Below are positions 25,901-32,386 of a DNA stretch of 64,000 bases, piece by piece (the stretch's first letter is position 1; each line of letters begins with the position of its first letter). The stretch comes from Halocatena salina (GTDB lineage Archaea; Halobacteriota; Halobacteria; Halobacteriales; Haloarculaceae): contig NZ_CP096019.1 of assembly GCF_023115355.1 (NCBI RefSeq), positions 744,001 through 808,000 of the forward strand, written 5' to 3'. Under the pieces are notes generated by a model that was given only the letters and a program-made list of their open reading frames with translations, did not search any database and was not told the origin of the DNA. Both the position numbers and the translations under genes were made by a program.

Positions 25901-26586
25901 CGTGAATCCGCTTGCAACTCCGCGCGGCTCTGATTGAGTTCGTCGGCTCGCTGTTTGAGTTCGCGTGGATCCGCTTGCAACTCCGCGCGGCTCTGGTTGA
26001 GTTCGTCGGCTCGCTCCTGTAACGCCTGTCCGCGTTCTTGGAGTTCGTTGCCGTCCTGTTTGAGTTGTTCCGAGCGCTGTTGTAGCTCCTCACGGCTTTC
26101 GTTGAGCGATTCACTGCGTTGTTGTAACTCCTTTCCACGCTCTTGGAGCGATTCACCCTCTCGCTCGATCGCCTTTCCACGTTCTTGCAACGACTCCGCT
26201 CGATCCATCTGGACCGCAGCCGTCGAAACGACGCTTGCGACGCCGACAGTCGAATCGTTCGCCAGCGTTCCGTTGATAGTACTGTTGTTTTTCAACGCCC
26301 GTTGGAGCCGTAGTTGTCGGAGCAGCGACTCCTTCGAGAGGACGTTGTCATCACGGACGATGATCTGTACCGACGTGGCGTTCTCATCCTGACTCGTGAA
26401 GTTCTCCGAGATGTACTCCTCTGCTTGCGCCGCTTGTCCCGTATCGCTCTGAAACGAATCGAGCGAGGAACTCTGTGTGATCATCGGCGCGCCTGCTCCC
26501 ATGACGACCGTCATGAGCAACAACGCGACGATGACTGGACGGCGATATCGCGTTACACCTGCCGATAGACGCTCTAATACACCCAT
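22933..26586 (-). CDS. MMPL/RND transporter with giant extracellular coiled coil (1217 aa)
   Basis: Two copies of the RND/MMPL layout: helix 1 at about 15-36, a group of helices from about 605 to 770 (SLAIVGPLALVFVLIVLVIAYR, LSIDYAIHVFMRHRE), a second single helix near 810 and a second group from about 1030 to 1205 (LGIAYSIHLSERYSLELDD). The first outer loop is unusual. Residues about 127-497 are coiled coil built from 21-residue tandem units (RELKQRADELNQSRAELQAD, then QLKADREKLEQRGQQLEERG), with at least 13 N-X-S/T sequons. It starts after GAGGTGA, a strong Shine-Dalgarno site. Substrate unknown: lipid or drug export is common in this family. Confidence 0.9.
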   Translation of the reverse strand: MGVLERLSAGVTRYRRPVIVALLLMTVVMGAGAPMITQSSSLDSFQSDTGQAAQAEEYISENFTSQDENATSVQIIVRDDNVLSKESLLRQLRLQRALKNNSTINGTLANDSTVGVASVVSTAAVQMDRAESLQERGKAIEREGESLQERGKELQQRSESLNESREELQQRSEQLKQDGNELQERGQALQERADELNQSRAELQADPRELKQRADELNQSRAELQADSRELKQRADELNQSRAELQADSRELKQRADELNQSRAELNQRRERLEQRADELNETRDSLEERAKNITAREKQLAEDRRSGDVPPSELEQRREQLERDERELANDTITLKQRADELESDRAALERDGQALKERARKLNQSRNELQNRSQKLQEQGQQLKADREKLEQRGQQLEERGQQLKADREKLEQRGQQLEERGQQLKADREKLEQRKRELEQRQQQLENDAQELNQSAKALQNDSEALKSDREALEQKVEQLEADRNELQNNETQLSITKQIDVLESRNRSEITTAVDAVLGGNSTDEDNGAFAFMPSDYDPGDDTANATMVVVTQSANGTSMGGTTSERLVNSQLAIEEIAHENYDSQQVSVFGAGVITDEIERSMTDSLAIVGPLALVFVLIVLVIAYRDLLDILLGLFGIGVVLVWTFGFMGWAGIAFNQIFIAVPVLLIGLSIDYAIHVFMRHRESREHVDGIRHSMRSALSGIAVALVLVTLTAVIGFLSNLTSSVPPIREFGIVSAVGISAALLVFGLLIPALKVEFDSLLEARGWDRHKRAVGTGGGTLGSLLAGGATAARRAPHVVVLIALLLTVAGGVGASQVDTSFAQEDFLADDPDGWMESLPEPFAPGEYTAKESMSFVNDRFVREDSSAALLIQGNVTDPKTMTAIDRAEQNASDKEVTATLSNGDSDIMSPLSAMEDVAAQNESFNQTFTDADTDGDGVPDRNLDAVYDSLYETAPDTASSVIQRTDDEEYEALHMTVSIDGGAGGQAVTDQMRTVASSVEETDHLQATATGQPIVFKNVQDQLLRTVIESLLITLGVTFVFLMFVYRYLYGSASLGFVTMLPVGFSVSWILGTMYLLDIPFNVITGLITSLTVGLGIAYSIHLSERYSLELDDATTAWEALETAVTGTGGALLGSAATTVGGFGVLAFAILPPLQQFGIITGLTIIYAFLASVVVLPSLLVLWTRWFGPGDAFETTSTSFGTTGEEAYTDD
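25281..25469 (-). repeat. 63-bp tandem repeat, second array in the MMPL coiled coil
   Basis: Three adjacent 63-bp units, starting at 25281, 25344 and 25407, are nearly identical in the first two and begin to diverge in the third. Each encodes 21 residues of the type DREKLEQRGQQLEERGQQLK, so the array is in frame and lengthens the coil by three heptads per copy. Confidence 0.85.
25801..26014 (-). repeat. 63-bp tandem repeat, first array in the MMPL coiled coil
   Basis: Three full 63-bp copies start at 25801, 25864 and 25927, with a fourth partial copy from 25990. They differ at only a few bases and encode RADELNQSRAELQADSRELK-type units of 21 residues, each with one NQS sequon. Near-identity implies recent expansion or continuing gene conversion. 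Confidence 0.9.
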
Positions 26587-26598
26587 TTCTCACCTCTC
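26587..26598 (-). promoter_or_regulatory. Strong Shine-Dalgarno of the MMPL gene
   Basis: On the minus strand the bases before the ATG read TGAGAGGTGAGAA. GAGGTGA matches the 16S 3' end and sits 5-6 bases before the start, so this mRNA is not leaderless, unlike many others here. Confidence 0.6.
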
Positions 26599-26627
26599 AA
26601 CATAGTTGTACATCGCGATACACCTGT

Positions 26628-26637
26628 GGTATAATCG
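26628..26637 (-). promoter_or_regulatory. TATA element of the MMPL-TrmB operon
   Basis: Minus-strand CGATTATACC lies about 45 bases before the ATG. With the usual spacing of about 26 bases this gives a start of transcription near 26606 and a 20-base leader that contains the Shine-Dalgarno site. Confidence 0.5.
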
Positions 26638-26656
26638 TACATCAACCGCTACCCAT

Positions 26657-26678
26657 TGTTAGTATGATCCTACTAACA
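26657..26678. promoter_or_regulatory. 8-bp inverted repeat, candidate TrmB operator
   Basis: TGTTAGTA, 6 bases, TACTAACA is perfectly symmetrical and lies about 20 bases upstream of the TATA element of the MMPL-TrmB operon, an activator-type position. Halobacterium TrmB is known to bind TACT-N7/8-GAGTA, and the TACT half is recognisable here. Binding by the co-transcribed TrmB protein is inferred. Confidence 0.5.
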
Positions 26679-26761
26679 CGGATATCTGATAAGCCTGCCG
26701 AAACGTTCTCGTCGATGAACAGTGTTGTACGCCAATCTTCCGATGTCGATATGAAATGTGA

Positions 26762-27271
26762 TCAAAACAGCTGTAGCACGCCGATCGTAACCAAAGCGAG
26801 CGCGGATTCGAAGACGACCGTTCCGAGTGCGGAGCTGACGACGAAGCGGTGTGTGTCCAACCGGGCGAACCCGGCCGGGATGGTACACATCCCTCGGGTG
26901 AACGGGAGCGTGTTGCTCAGAACGACGGACAGCATTCCCCACCGATCGAACCATCGATCGAAACGGTCGAGTCGGTCTTCGGACACACGGATCCACCGGT
27001 GTTCGAACAACCGGTCACGCCCTCCGCGTTTTGCGAACAGAAACAGCGCAGTCTGGCCAACCGTCGCCCCCACCGCAGCGACACCGATGACGACGGCGAT
27101 CTCGAACGGTGAGTGGCTCGTGAGGAGATAGATCGCTCCCGGAACCAACGATTCACTGGGAGCGAAATACAACAACATCGCCCCTTCGAGAACGAAAATA
27201 CCGAACAAGGCGATGTATCCATGCTCTATGAGTAATCCTTCAACGAACGCGGAAAGTTCAGTCAACGACAT
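26762..27271 (-). CDS. DedA/SNARE-associated (VTT domain) membrane protein (169 aa)
   Basis: The pattern HGYIALFGIFVLEGAMLLYF followed by PSESLVPGAIYL, then GATVGQTALFLFAKRGGRDRL and SNTLPFTRGMCTIPAGFARL is that of DedA/VTT family proteins, which act in membrane lipid (undecaprenyl phosphate or phospholipid) translocation. About five hydrophobic helices; length slightly below the usual 200. The start is ATG 27271. The gene is isolated: 175 bases separate it from the MMPL gene and 436 bases from the sulfatase-like gene. Confidence 0.82.
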   Translation of the reverse strand: MSLTELSAFVEGLLIEHGYIALFGIFVLEGAMLLYFAPSESLVPGAIYLLTSHSPFEIAVVIGVAAVGATVGQTALFLFAKRGGRDRLFEHRWIRVSEDRLDRFDRWFDRWGMLSVVLSNTLPFTRGMCTIPAGFARLDTHRFVVSSALGTVVFESALALVTIGVLQLF

Positions 27272-27707
27272 TGTATATTCGAAATGGAATTATATGCAAC
27301 GCTACCACTTTCGCTCGGAACCATCGTCGAAGGATGGCTTTCCGTATGCGATACGAATCCACCGACCGCACATCCTGTCTGATACCCGACTGCGACCGTG
27401 ACGGGCGGATATCTCGACCACATATATGTCAAGTATGGTAGTAAATCTGTCGGAATCAAGCGTGTTTGTGGGCTGTCTCCGTTCCCGACCTACTGCGTCG
27501 TTCGTTGGTCGAGCAAGGAGCGCACGTCTCTCGGGGATACGCCGACCAGAACCCGTAACGTACTATCCCCATCCGCGGTATCAGCCATGAATGTGAATAT
27601 CCGAGAACGAAACAAACTCGTAGCAACAGTTTGTGGGTCCGACTATCCACGCCACCAACAATGAGGGACATCCATACTCATACCGACCGGATGCGTAGGA
27701 GGCAGAT
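27272..27707. other. 436-base intergenic region without a supported gene
   Basis: Lies between two divergent genes, DedA (minus) and the sulfatase-like gene (plus). Short open frames on both strands are not conserved-looking, lack typical composition and have no promoter with good spacing. AATTATAT near 27288-27295 is the probable TATA for DedA. A GGAGG motif at 27698-27702 serves the downstream gene. I see no tRNA, palindrome or repeat of note. Confidence 0.5.
27696..27703 (+). promoter_or_regulatory. Shine-Dalgarno of the sulfatase-like gene
   Basis: TAGGAGGC ends 4-5 bases before the ATG at 27708 and supports that start. Confidence 0.5.
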
Positions 27708-29225
27708 ATGAGCGACGGATCGGATCGAAACGTCGTCTTCATCGTCATGGACACGGTTCGGAAGGACCACCTCTCGGTGTACGGCTACGATCGTCCAACG
27801 ACACCGGCGCTCGACCGCTTCGCCGAGGAGGCGCGCGTGTTCGAGCAGGCCGTCGCTCCAGCGCCGTGGACGTTGCCCGTTCATGCGTCGTTGTTCACCG
27901 GTCTGTATCCCAGCCAGCACGGAGCCAGTCAGGAGCAGCCGTATCTCGAATCGGCGGTGACACTGGCGGAAACGCTTTCGATGCAAGAGTATTCGACGGC
28001 ATGTTACACGTCCAACACGTGGATCACACCGTACACGAAGCTCACGCGCGGGTTCGACAACCACGACAACTTCTTCGAGGCGCTTCCGAGCGATGTGCTC
28101 AGTGGACCGTTGGCACGAGTGTGGAAGGAAATGAACGACCGGAAAACGCTCCGAACGATTGCGAACTGGCTCGTCAAGGCGGGCAACGTGGTCCACGAGT
28201 ATTTCGCGTCCAACCAACAGGCGGATTCGAAAACCCCGGCCGTGATCGATCGAACGATCGAGTTCATCGACTCGACGGAGGAGCCGTATTTCACGTTTCT
28301 CAATCTGATGGACGCGCATCTGCCGTACCATCCACCCCAACAGCACCGCGAAGAGTTCGCACCCGATGTCGATTCGACGACGGTTTGTCAGAATTCGAAG
28401 GAGTACAACTGTGGCGCACGGACGATCAACGGAGAGGAGTGGGATGCGATCACCGGGCTGTACGACGCCGAGATTAGGCATATCGACGCGGAACTCTCCC
28501 GGCTGTTCGAGTGGCTGCGAGCCAACGGCGAGTGGGAGGAAACGCTGATCGTCGTCTGTGCCGACCACGGCGAACTCCATGGCGAGCACGATCTGTACGG
28601 ACACGAGTTCGGGCTGTACGACCCGATCATCAACGTGCCGTTGCTCGTTAAGCATCCGGAACTCACCGCTGGACGGGACGACCGACAGGTCGAACTCCTC
28701 GATCTGTACCACACCGTGCTCGATCACGCTGGGCTGACGCCGACTAGCGAATTCGATTCGGCAGCCGTTTCGCTCGATCCAGCTCGATCACTGCTGTCCG
28801 AGACGTATCGAAGCGGTGATGCACTGATCGACGGCGGTGCCACGGCGTTCGTCGAGTATTTCCGTCCAGTGATCGAGCTGAATCAGCTCGAAGGGAAAGC
28901 ACAAGCGGCTGGGATCACACTCGAGGAGGATTCACGGTTTTACTCCCGGATGCGCGCTGCCCGGCGACCGACCGGCAAGTACGTCAGAAACGAGCGGATC
29001 CCCGACGAGGCCTACCGGCTCGACGACGATCCCGAGGAACGAACCGATCTCATCGACGCTGACGATTCGATCATCGCCGAGATAGCGACAGCACTCGAAA
29101 CGTTCGAGTCCGATATCGCTCGACAGTGGACCGATAGCCCGAGCCAAGCGGATGATGAGGAACTGCTAGATGACATGAGCGAGCAAGCGAAAGAACGTCT
29201 CGAACATCTGGGCTACAAGGAGTGA
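27708..29225 (+). CDS. Sulfatase-like hydrolase, alkaline phosphatase superfamily (505 aa)
   Basis: The head reads RNVVFIVMDTVRKDHLSVYG, with the metal-binding Asp, followed by PTTPALDRFAEEA and PWTLPVHASLFTGLYPSQHG. The latter is the active-site helix, where type I sulfatases have Cys/Ser-X-Pro-X-Arg. Here Thr stands at the nucleophile and His at the Arg position, so a formylglycine enzyme is unlikely. The later VVCADHGELHGEHDLYGHE supplies the metal Asp/His pair. It may be a phosphodiesterase or sugar-phosphate transferase rather than a sulfatase. It forms an operon with the MATE transporter, 38 bases downstream. Confidence 0.87.
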   Translation: MSDGSDRNVVFIVMDTVRKDHLSVYGYDRPTTPALDRFAEEARVFEQAVAPAPWTLPVHASLFTGLYPSQHGASQEQPYLESAVTLAETLSMQEYSTACYTSNTWITPYTKLTRGFDNHDNFFEALPSDVLSGPLARVWKEMNDRKTLRTIANWLVKAGNVVHEYFASNQQADSKTPAVIDRTIEFIDSTEEPYFTFLNLMDAHLPYHPPQQHREEFAPDVDSTTVCQNSKEYNCGARTINGEEWDAITGLYDAEIRHIDAELSRLFEWLRANGEWEETLIVVCADHGELHGEHDLYGHEFGLYDPIINVPLLVKHPELTAGRDDRQVELLDLYHTVLDHAGLTPTSEFDSAAVSLDPARSLLSETYRSGDALIDGGATAFVEYFRPVIELNQLEGKAQAAGITLEEDSRFYSRMRAARRPTGKYVRNERIPDEAYRLDDDPEERTDLIDADDSIIAEIATALETFESDIARQWTDSPSQADDEELLDDMSEQAKERLEHLGYKE

Positions 29226-29253
29226 CCGTCGGAGCCGAGTGTCACTGCTCTTA

Positions 29254-29259
29254 GGAGGC
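29254..29259 (+). promoter_or_regulatory. Shine-Dalgarno of the MATE gene
   Basis: GGAGGC ends 4 bases before the ATG at 29264; used to place the start. Confidence 0.45.
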
Positions 29260-29263
29260 TTCG

Positions 29264-30748
29264 ATGAGTATCGGATCGACAGTGCTTTCGACGTTCCGAC
29301 AGCGGCTTCGGTCGGTGCTCGCTCGCTATCCGAAACTGCTGGCACGGTTCGGGCTGGTCGACCGACAGAAAGGCATGGAAGCGTTCGATCTCGCGGTGCC
29401 GGTAATGGTCAGCGGTGGGATGCGAACCGTGCTCCGAATGACCGACTTTTTCATGGTGAGCCTCGCGCTGGGTGATGCAGCCGTTGCGGGACTCGAACTC
29501 GGCTTTCAGTATTATTTTATCGGCTTCGGTCTCGCGCTTGGGCTGTCGAGTGGCACGATCAGCCTCGTATCCCGGTGTATCGGCGCGGGAGAGCGAGCGG
29601 ACGCGGATTTCGCCATCAAGCAGTCGCTCTGGCTCGCGCTTTTGATCACCGTTCCGCTGACGCTGCTTACGTGGCTGTTCAGTGAGGGTATGATCGAACT
29701 GTTGACCGACGATCCCCAGACGATCCAGCTTGGAAGCACTTACCTCCGGATCGTGATGCTCTCGGTGTCGTTCCGGTTCTGGAGCATGATCGCCGCCCGG
29801 GCACTCCAAGGGGCAGGGGATACGCGCACCCCGATGTACATCCGTCTGATATCGATCCCGGTCAACATCGGTTTGAACACCGTGTTGATCTTCGGGGCCG
29901 GACCGTTCCCACAGTTGGGTATCGCGGGTGCGGCGTGGGGAACGACGATCGCAAATACGCTCGCTGCGGTCATTTTCGCTGCCGTGTTGATTTCCGGAGC
30001 GTACTCCGTTCGGTTTCGAATCGGCGGCAAGCAGTGGGACACGGAGATCGTCAAAGAACTCATCCGCGTCGGCTATCCCCTCGCCGGAATGCAGTTGATC
30101 AAAACACTCGGGCGCTTTCCGTTCTTGCTCATTCTATCGACGATCGGGACGCCGGTGGTCGCTGCGTACGCCATCGGCCGACGCATCATGTTGTTGGCAC
30201 TGATGCCCGCGTGGGGCTACTCGACGGCCGCGAGCACGCTCGTCGGTCAGAGCATCGGGACTGGAAACGAGACCGATGCGACGCGGTATGGCTGGCAAAC
30301 CCTTCGGATCGCGATCGTAACACAGGTGTTGATCGGCGGGGTGCTCGTGGTGCTCTCGCCCCAGATCGTCCGCCTGTTCAACGCTGGCTCACCGGAGCTT
30401 GCTGTCGCTTTCGTCCGGGTGTTCGGTCTCGGCGTGGTGGCGTTCAGTATCTCGCGCACCATGCGGGGCGGTCTCCGTGGCGCTGGAGATACGCTCTGGC
30501 CCCTGTATGGGACCGTACTGGGAACGGGGCTACGGGTTCCGATCGCAGCCCTCGGGCTGCCGACCGGCGTGGCGCTGACGTCGATCGCAGACTGGACCCT
30601 CACACCCGGTATGGGGTTCGGTCTTGGAGCCATCTACGTAGCGATCCTCCTCGACATGTACAGCCGGGCCGGCATCAACCTGTTTCGGTTCTCGACTGGG
30701 CAGTGGAAAGCCGTGGCGCGACAGTCCGCCGTCGGTAGCGATGACTGA
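29264..30748 (+). CDS. MATE-family efflux transporter (494 aa)
   Basis: Twelve hydrophobic helices in two halves of six, with the MATE features ALGDAAVAGLELGFQYYFIGFG and ALQGAGDTRTPMYIRLISIP in the first half and MLLALMPAWGYSTAASTLVG and MRGGLRGAGDTLWPLYGTVLGTG in the second. Members export drugs, lipid intermediates or polyisoprenoid-linked sugars with Na+ or H+. It follows a sulfatase-like hydrolase, so transport of a processed cell-surface sugar or lipid is possible, although the pair does not prove it. The start is supported by a Shine-Dalgarno site. Confidence 0.9.
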   Translation: MSIGSTVLSTFRQRLRSVLARYPKLLARFGLVDRQKGMEAFDLAVPVMVSGGMRTVLRMTDFFMVSLALGDAAVAGLELGFQYYFIGFGLALGLSSGTISLVSRCIGAGERADADFAIKQSLWLALLITVPLTLLTWLFSEGMIELLTDDPQTIQLGSTYLRIVMLSVSFRFWSMIAARALQGAGDTRTPMYIRLISIPVNIGLNTVLIFGAGPFPQLGIAGAAWGTTIANTLAAVIFAAVLISGAYSVRFRIGGKQWDTEIVKELIRVGYPLAGMQLIKTLGRFPFLLILSTIGTPVVAAYAIGRRIMLLALMPAWGYSTAASTLVGQSIGTGNETDATRYGWQTLRIAIVTQVLIGGVLVVLSPQIVRLFNAGSPELAVAFVRVFGLGVVAFSISRTMRGGLRGAGDTLWPLYGTVLGTGLRVPIAALGLPTGVALTSIADWTLTPGMGFGLGAIYVAILLDMYSRAGINLFRFSTGQWKAVARQSAVGSDD

Positions 30749-30765
30749 ACGGACACTCCGGACGC

Positions 30766-31560
30766 TCACAGCGTTCCTTGGCTAGCGCTTGCCCCACTGG
30801 TCACAGTGAGTTCGTACTCCTTTTCGAGCTGGTGGAGATCACACACCCCAGCGACCGAGATCGTATCCCCGTAGCCACCGCTCCAGTTGAGCGCGAACGC
30901 ACCGTTTTTCCCAGTGCTGGTCTCGTCTGGATCCGGCTGAACGCGCCCGGCAGGTAGTGGTCGATGCGCCCGAGAGAGGGACGGATCGGCAAGCTCGATC
31001 CGAACGGGTGCCTCGTCAGGACTGACGCTCGTGGACGGGCTGTACGAATCGAGAACACCGCCTTCGATATCGACGCCGACTGACAGAGTGGTGAGCGTGG
31101 TGTTGCCAACGCCATCATCGGGTTGTGTCGGCGTCGCACCAGTCCACAGCCAGAGCCGATGCCGTCGTTCCCGTCGGTTTACCCGCTCGTCGGACGTTCG
31201 AACACGATACAGAACACCAACGACGTCGATCGAGACGTGTATCCCCTCTTCGTCGGCGTCCGTGCCGAGCGCCCATCGATCGCGCCCCGAATCGACGAAC
31301 GTGAGCCGAGAAACATCGGTCGGACGCTTGGTTTCGGGGGTCCCCCAGACACCGTGTGATTCGTAGCGGTCATGGGTTCGATCGACGTACGCACGGAAGT
31401 CACTCGCCGCCTGTCCCGAATCGGAACCGGAAATCGATAACGTTCGTGAATCCGACGCGCTGCGTAGCAGTCCGTCCAAACAGCCGGAACCAGCAGTCAT
31501 ACCGGCAGCTCCGACTGCCAGAAGCACACGCCGGCGGGAGTACGACCGAGGCATATCCAT
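30766..31560 (-). CDS. Tat-exported lipoprotein of unknown function (264 aa)
   Basis: MDMPRSYSRRRVLLAVGAAGMTAGSGC gives the twin-arginine motif, a short hydrophobic run and a lipobox ending at the Cys, so the protein is anchored by a lipid on the outside of the cell. The mature part (about 235 residues) is beta-rich, with VSIDVVGVLYRVRTSDERVN and FALNWSGGYGDTISVAGVCDL, and no motif I recognise. The gene converges on the MATE gene with 17 bases between them, and its promoter region is shared back to back with carS. Confidence 0.75.
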   Translation of the reverse strand: MDMPRSYSRRRVLLAVGAAGMTAGSGCLDGLLRSASDSRTLSISGSDSGQAASDFRAYVDRTHDRYESHGVWGTPETKRPTDVSRLTFVDSGRDRWALGTDADEEGIHVSIDVVGVLYRVRTSDERVNRRERRHRLWLWTGATPTQPDDGVGNTTLTTLSVGVDIEGGVLDSYSPSTSVSPDEAPVRIELADPSLSRAHRPLPAGRVQPDPDETSTGKNGAFALNWSGGYGDTISVAGVCDLHQLEKEYELTVTSGASASQGTL

Positions 31561-31627
31561 CCAGTGAAAGATAGAGGAACAAACAGCTTTCGAGAGCGGG
31601 TTCGGCGTCGTCACGGATCTAGTGTAG

Positions 31628-31633
31628 TTTAAG
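31628..31633 (+). promoter_or_regulatory. TATA element of carS
   Basis: TTTAAG centred 28 bases before the ATG at 31658, with no Shine-Dalgarno site between, fits a leaderless mRNA. Confidence 0.5.
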
Positions 31634-31657
31634 TTCGGGACCCCCCGCGTTGGGAGT

Positions 31658-32185
31658 ATGCTTGAGGTGATCGTGATTGCGTTCTGGTCGATGTTGCCAG
31701 CGTACATCCCGAACAACGCGGCGGTGCTGTTTGGTGGCGGTCGTCCGATCGATGGTGGGCGGACCTACAACGGTCGCCGACTGCTCGGAGACGGAAAGAC
31801 GTGGCAAGGGACGGTTGCCGGAACGCTGGCGGGAACCGTCGTTGCGCTCGTACTCAACGTGCTTTCCACGCAGCTTTCGGTGGATCTCCCGACGTTTCCG
31901 GCGACGGCTGTTCTTACACTCCCAGCGGGTGCGATGATGGGCGACATCGCCGCATCACTGATAAAACGCCGGATCGGACGCGATCGTGGGACTGCGGTAC
32001 CGGGCCTCGACCAGTTGGACTTCGTGGTAGGTGCGCTTTTCCTCACAGCGATCGTCGCCCCCGCATGGTTCAGCGACACGTTCACCGTTCCCGTGATACT
32101 CGTCGTCGTGATTCTCACACCCCTACTCCATCTCGGTCTGAACGTGATCGCCTACAGATTCGACTGGAAAGACGAACCGTACTGA
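31658..32185 (+). CDS. carS: CDP-archaeol synthase (175 aa)
   Basis: Transfers CMP from CTP to 2,3-digeranylgeranylglycerol phosphate, giving the CDP-activated lipid used for all archaeal phospholipids; an integral membrane enzyme. Visible are MLPAYIPNNAAVLFGGGRPI, RRLLGDGKTWQGTVAG (about 41-56) and MMGDIAASLIKRRIGRDRGTAVPGLDQLDF (about 92-121). The latter is the conserved acidic/basic loop of the family. Five helices, normal length. Leaderless start at 31658 behind a TATA element. Confidence 0.92.
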   Translation: MLEVIVIAFWSMLPAYIPNNAAVLFGGGRPIDGGRTYNGRRLLGDGKTWQGTVAGTLAGTVVALVLNVLSTQLSVDLPTFPATAVLTLPAGAMMGDIAASLIKRRIGRDRGTAVPGLDQLDFVVGALFLTAIVAPAWFSDTFTVPVILVVVILTPLLHLGLNVIAYRFDWKDEPY

Positions 32186-32386
32186 ACGCCAACGACAGCC
32201 ATCGCGTCAAGATACTGTGAGTGATGATGACAGTAAGCACGCAAAAAGCTGTAGCTTGATAAATTTAATACTCGTTAATGATCGATCGGCAGAGAACGGG
32301 GCTGAATCGCCGATTTTGGGGGTAAAAGCGCAAAAGGAGCCGAACACGTGTCGTTTATACCCGTGGACGGTGGACGTACGAATGAT

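Noticed and set aside
25801-26014. 63-bp repeats as a mobile or non-coding repeat
   Set aside because: They are in frame and fall exactly on three heptads of the MMPL coiled coil.
27398-27664. Open frame of 88 codons in the DedA-sulfatase gap
   Set aside because: No conserved features, no promoter at the right spacing, and composition unlike the neighbours.
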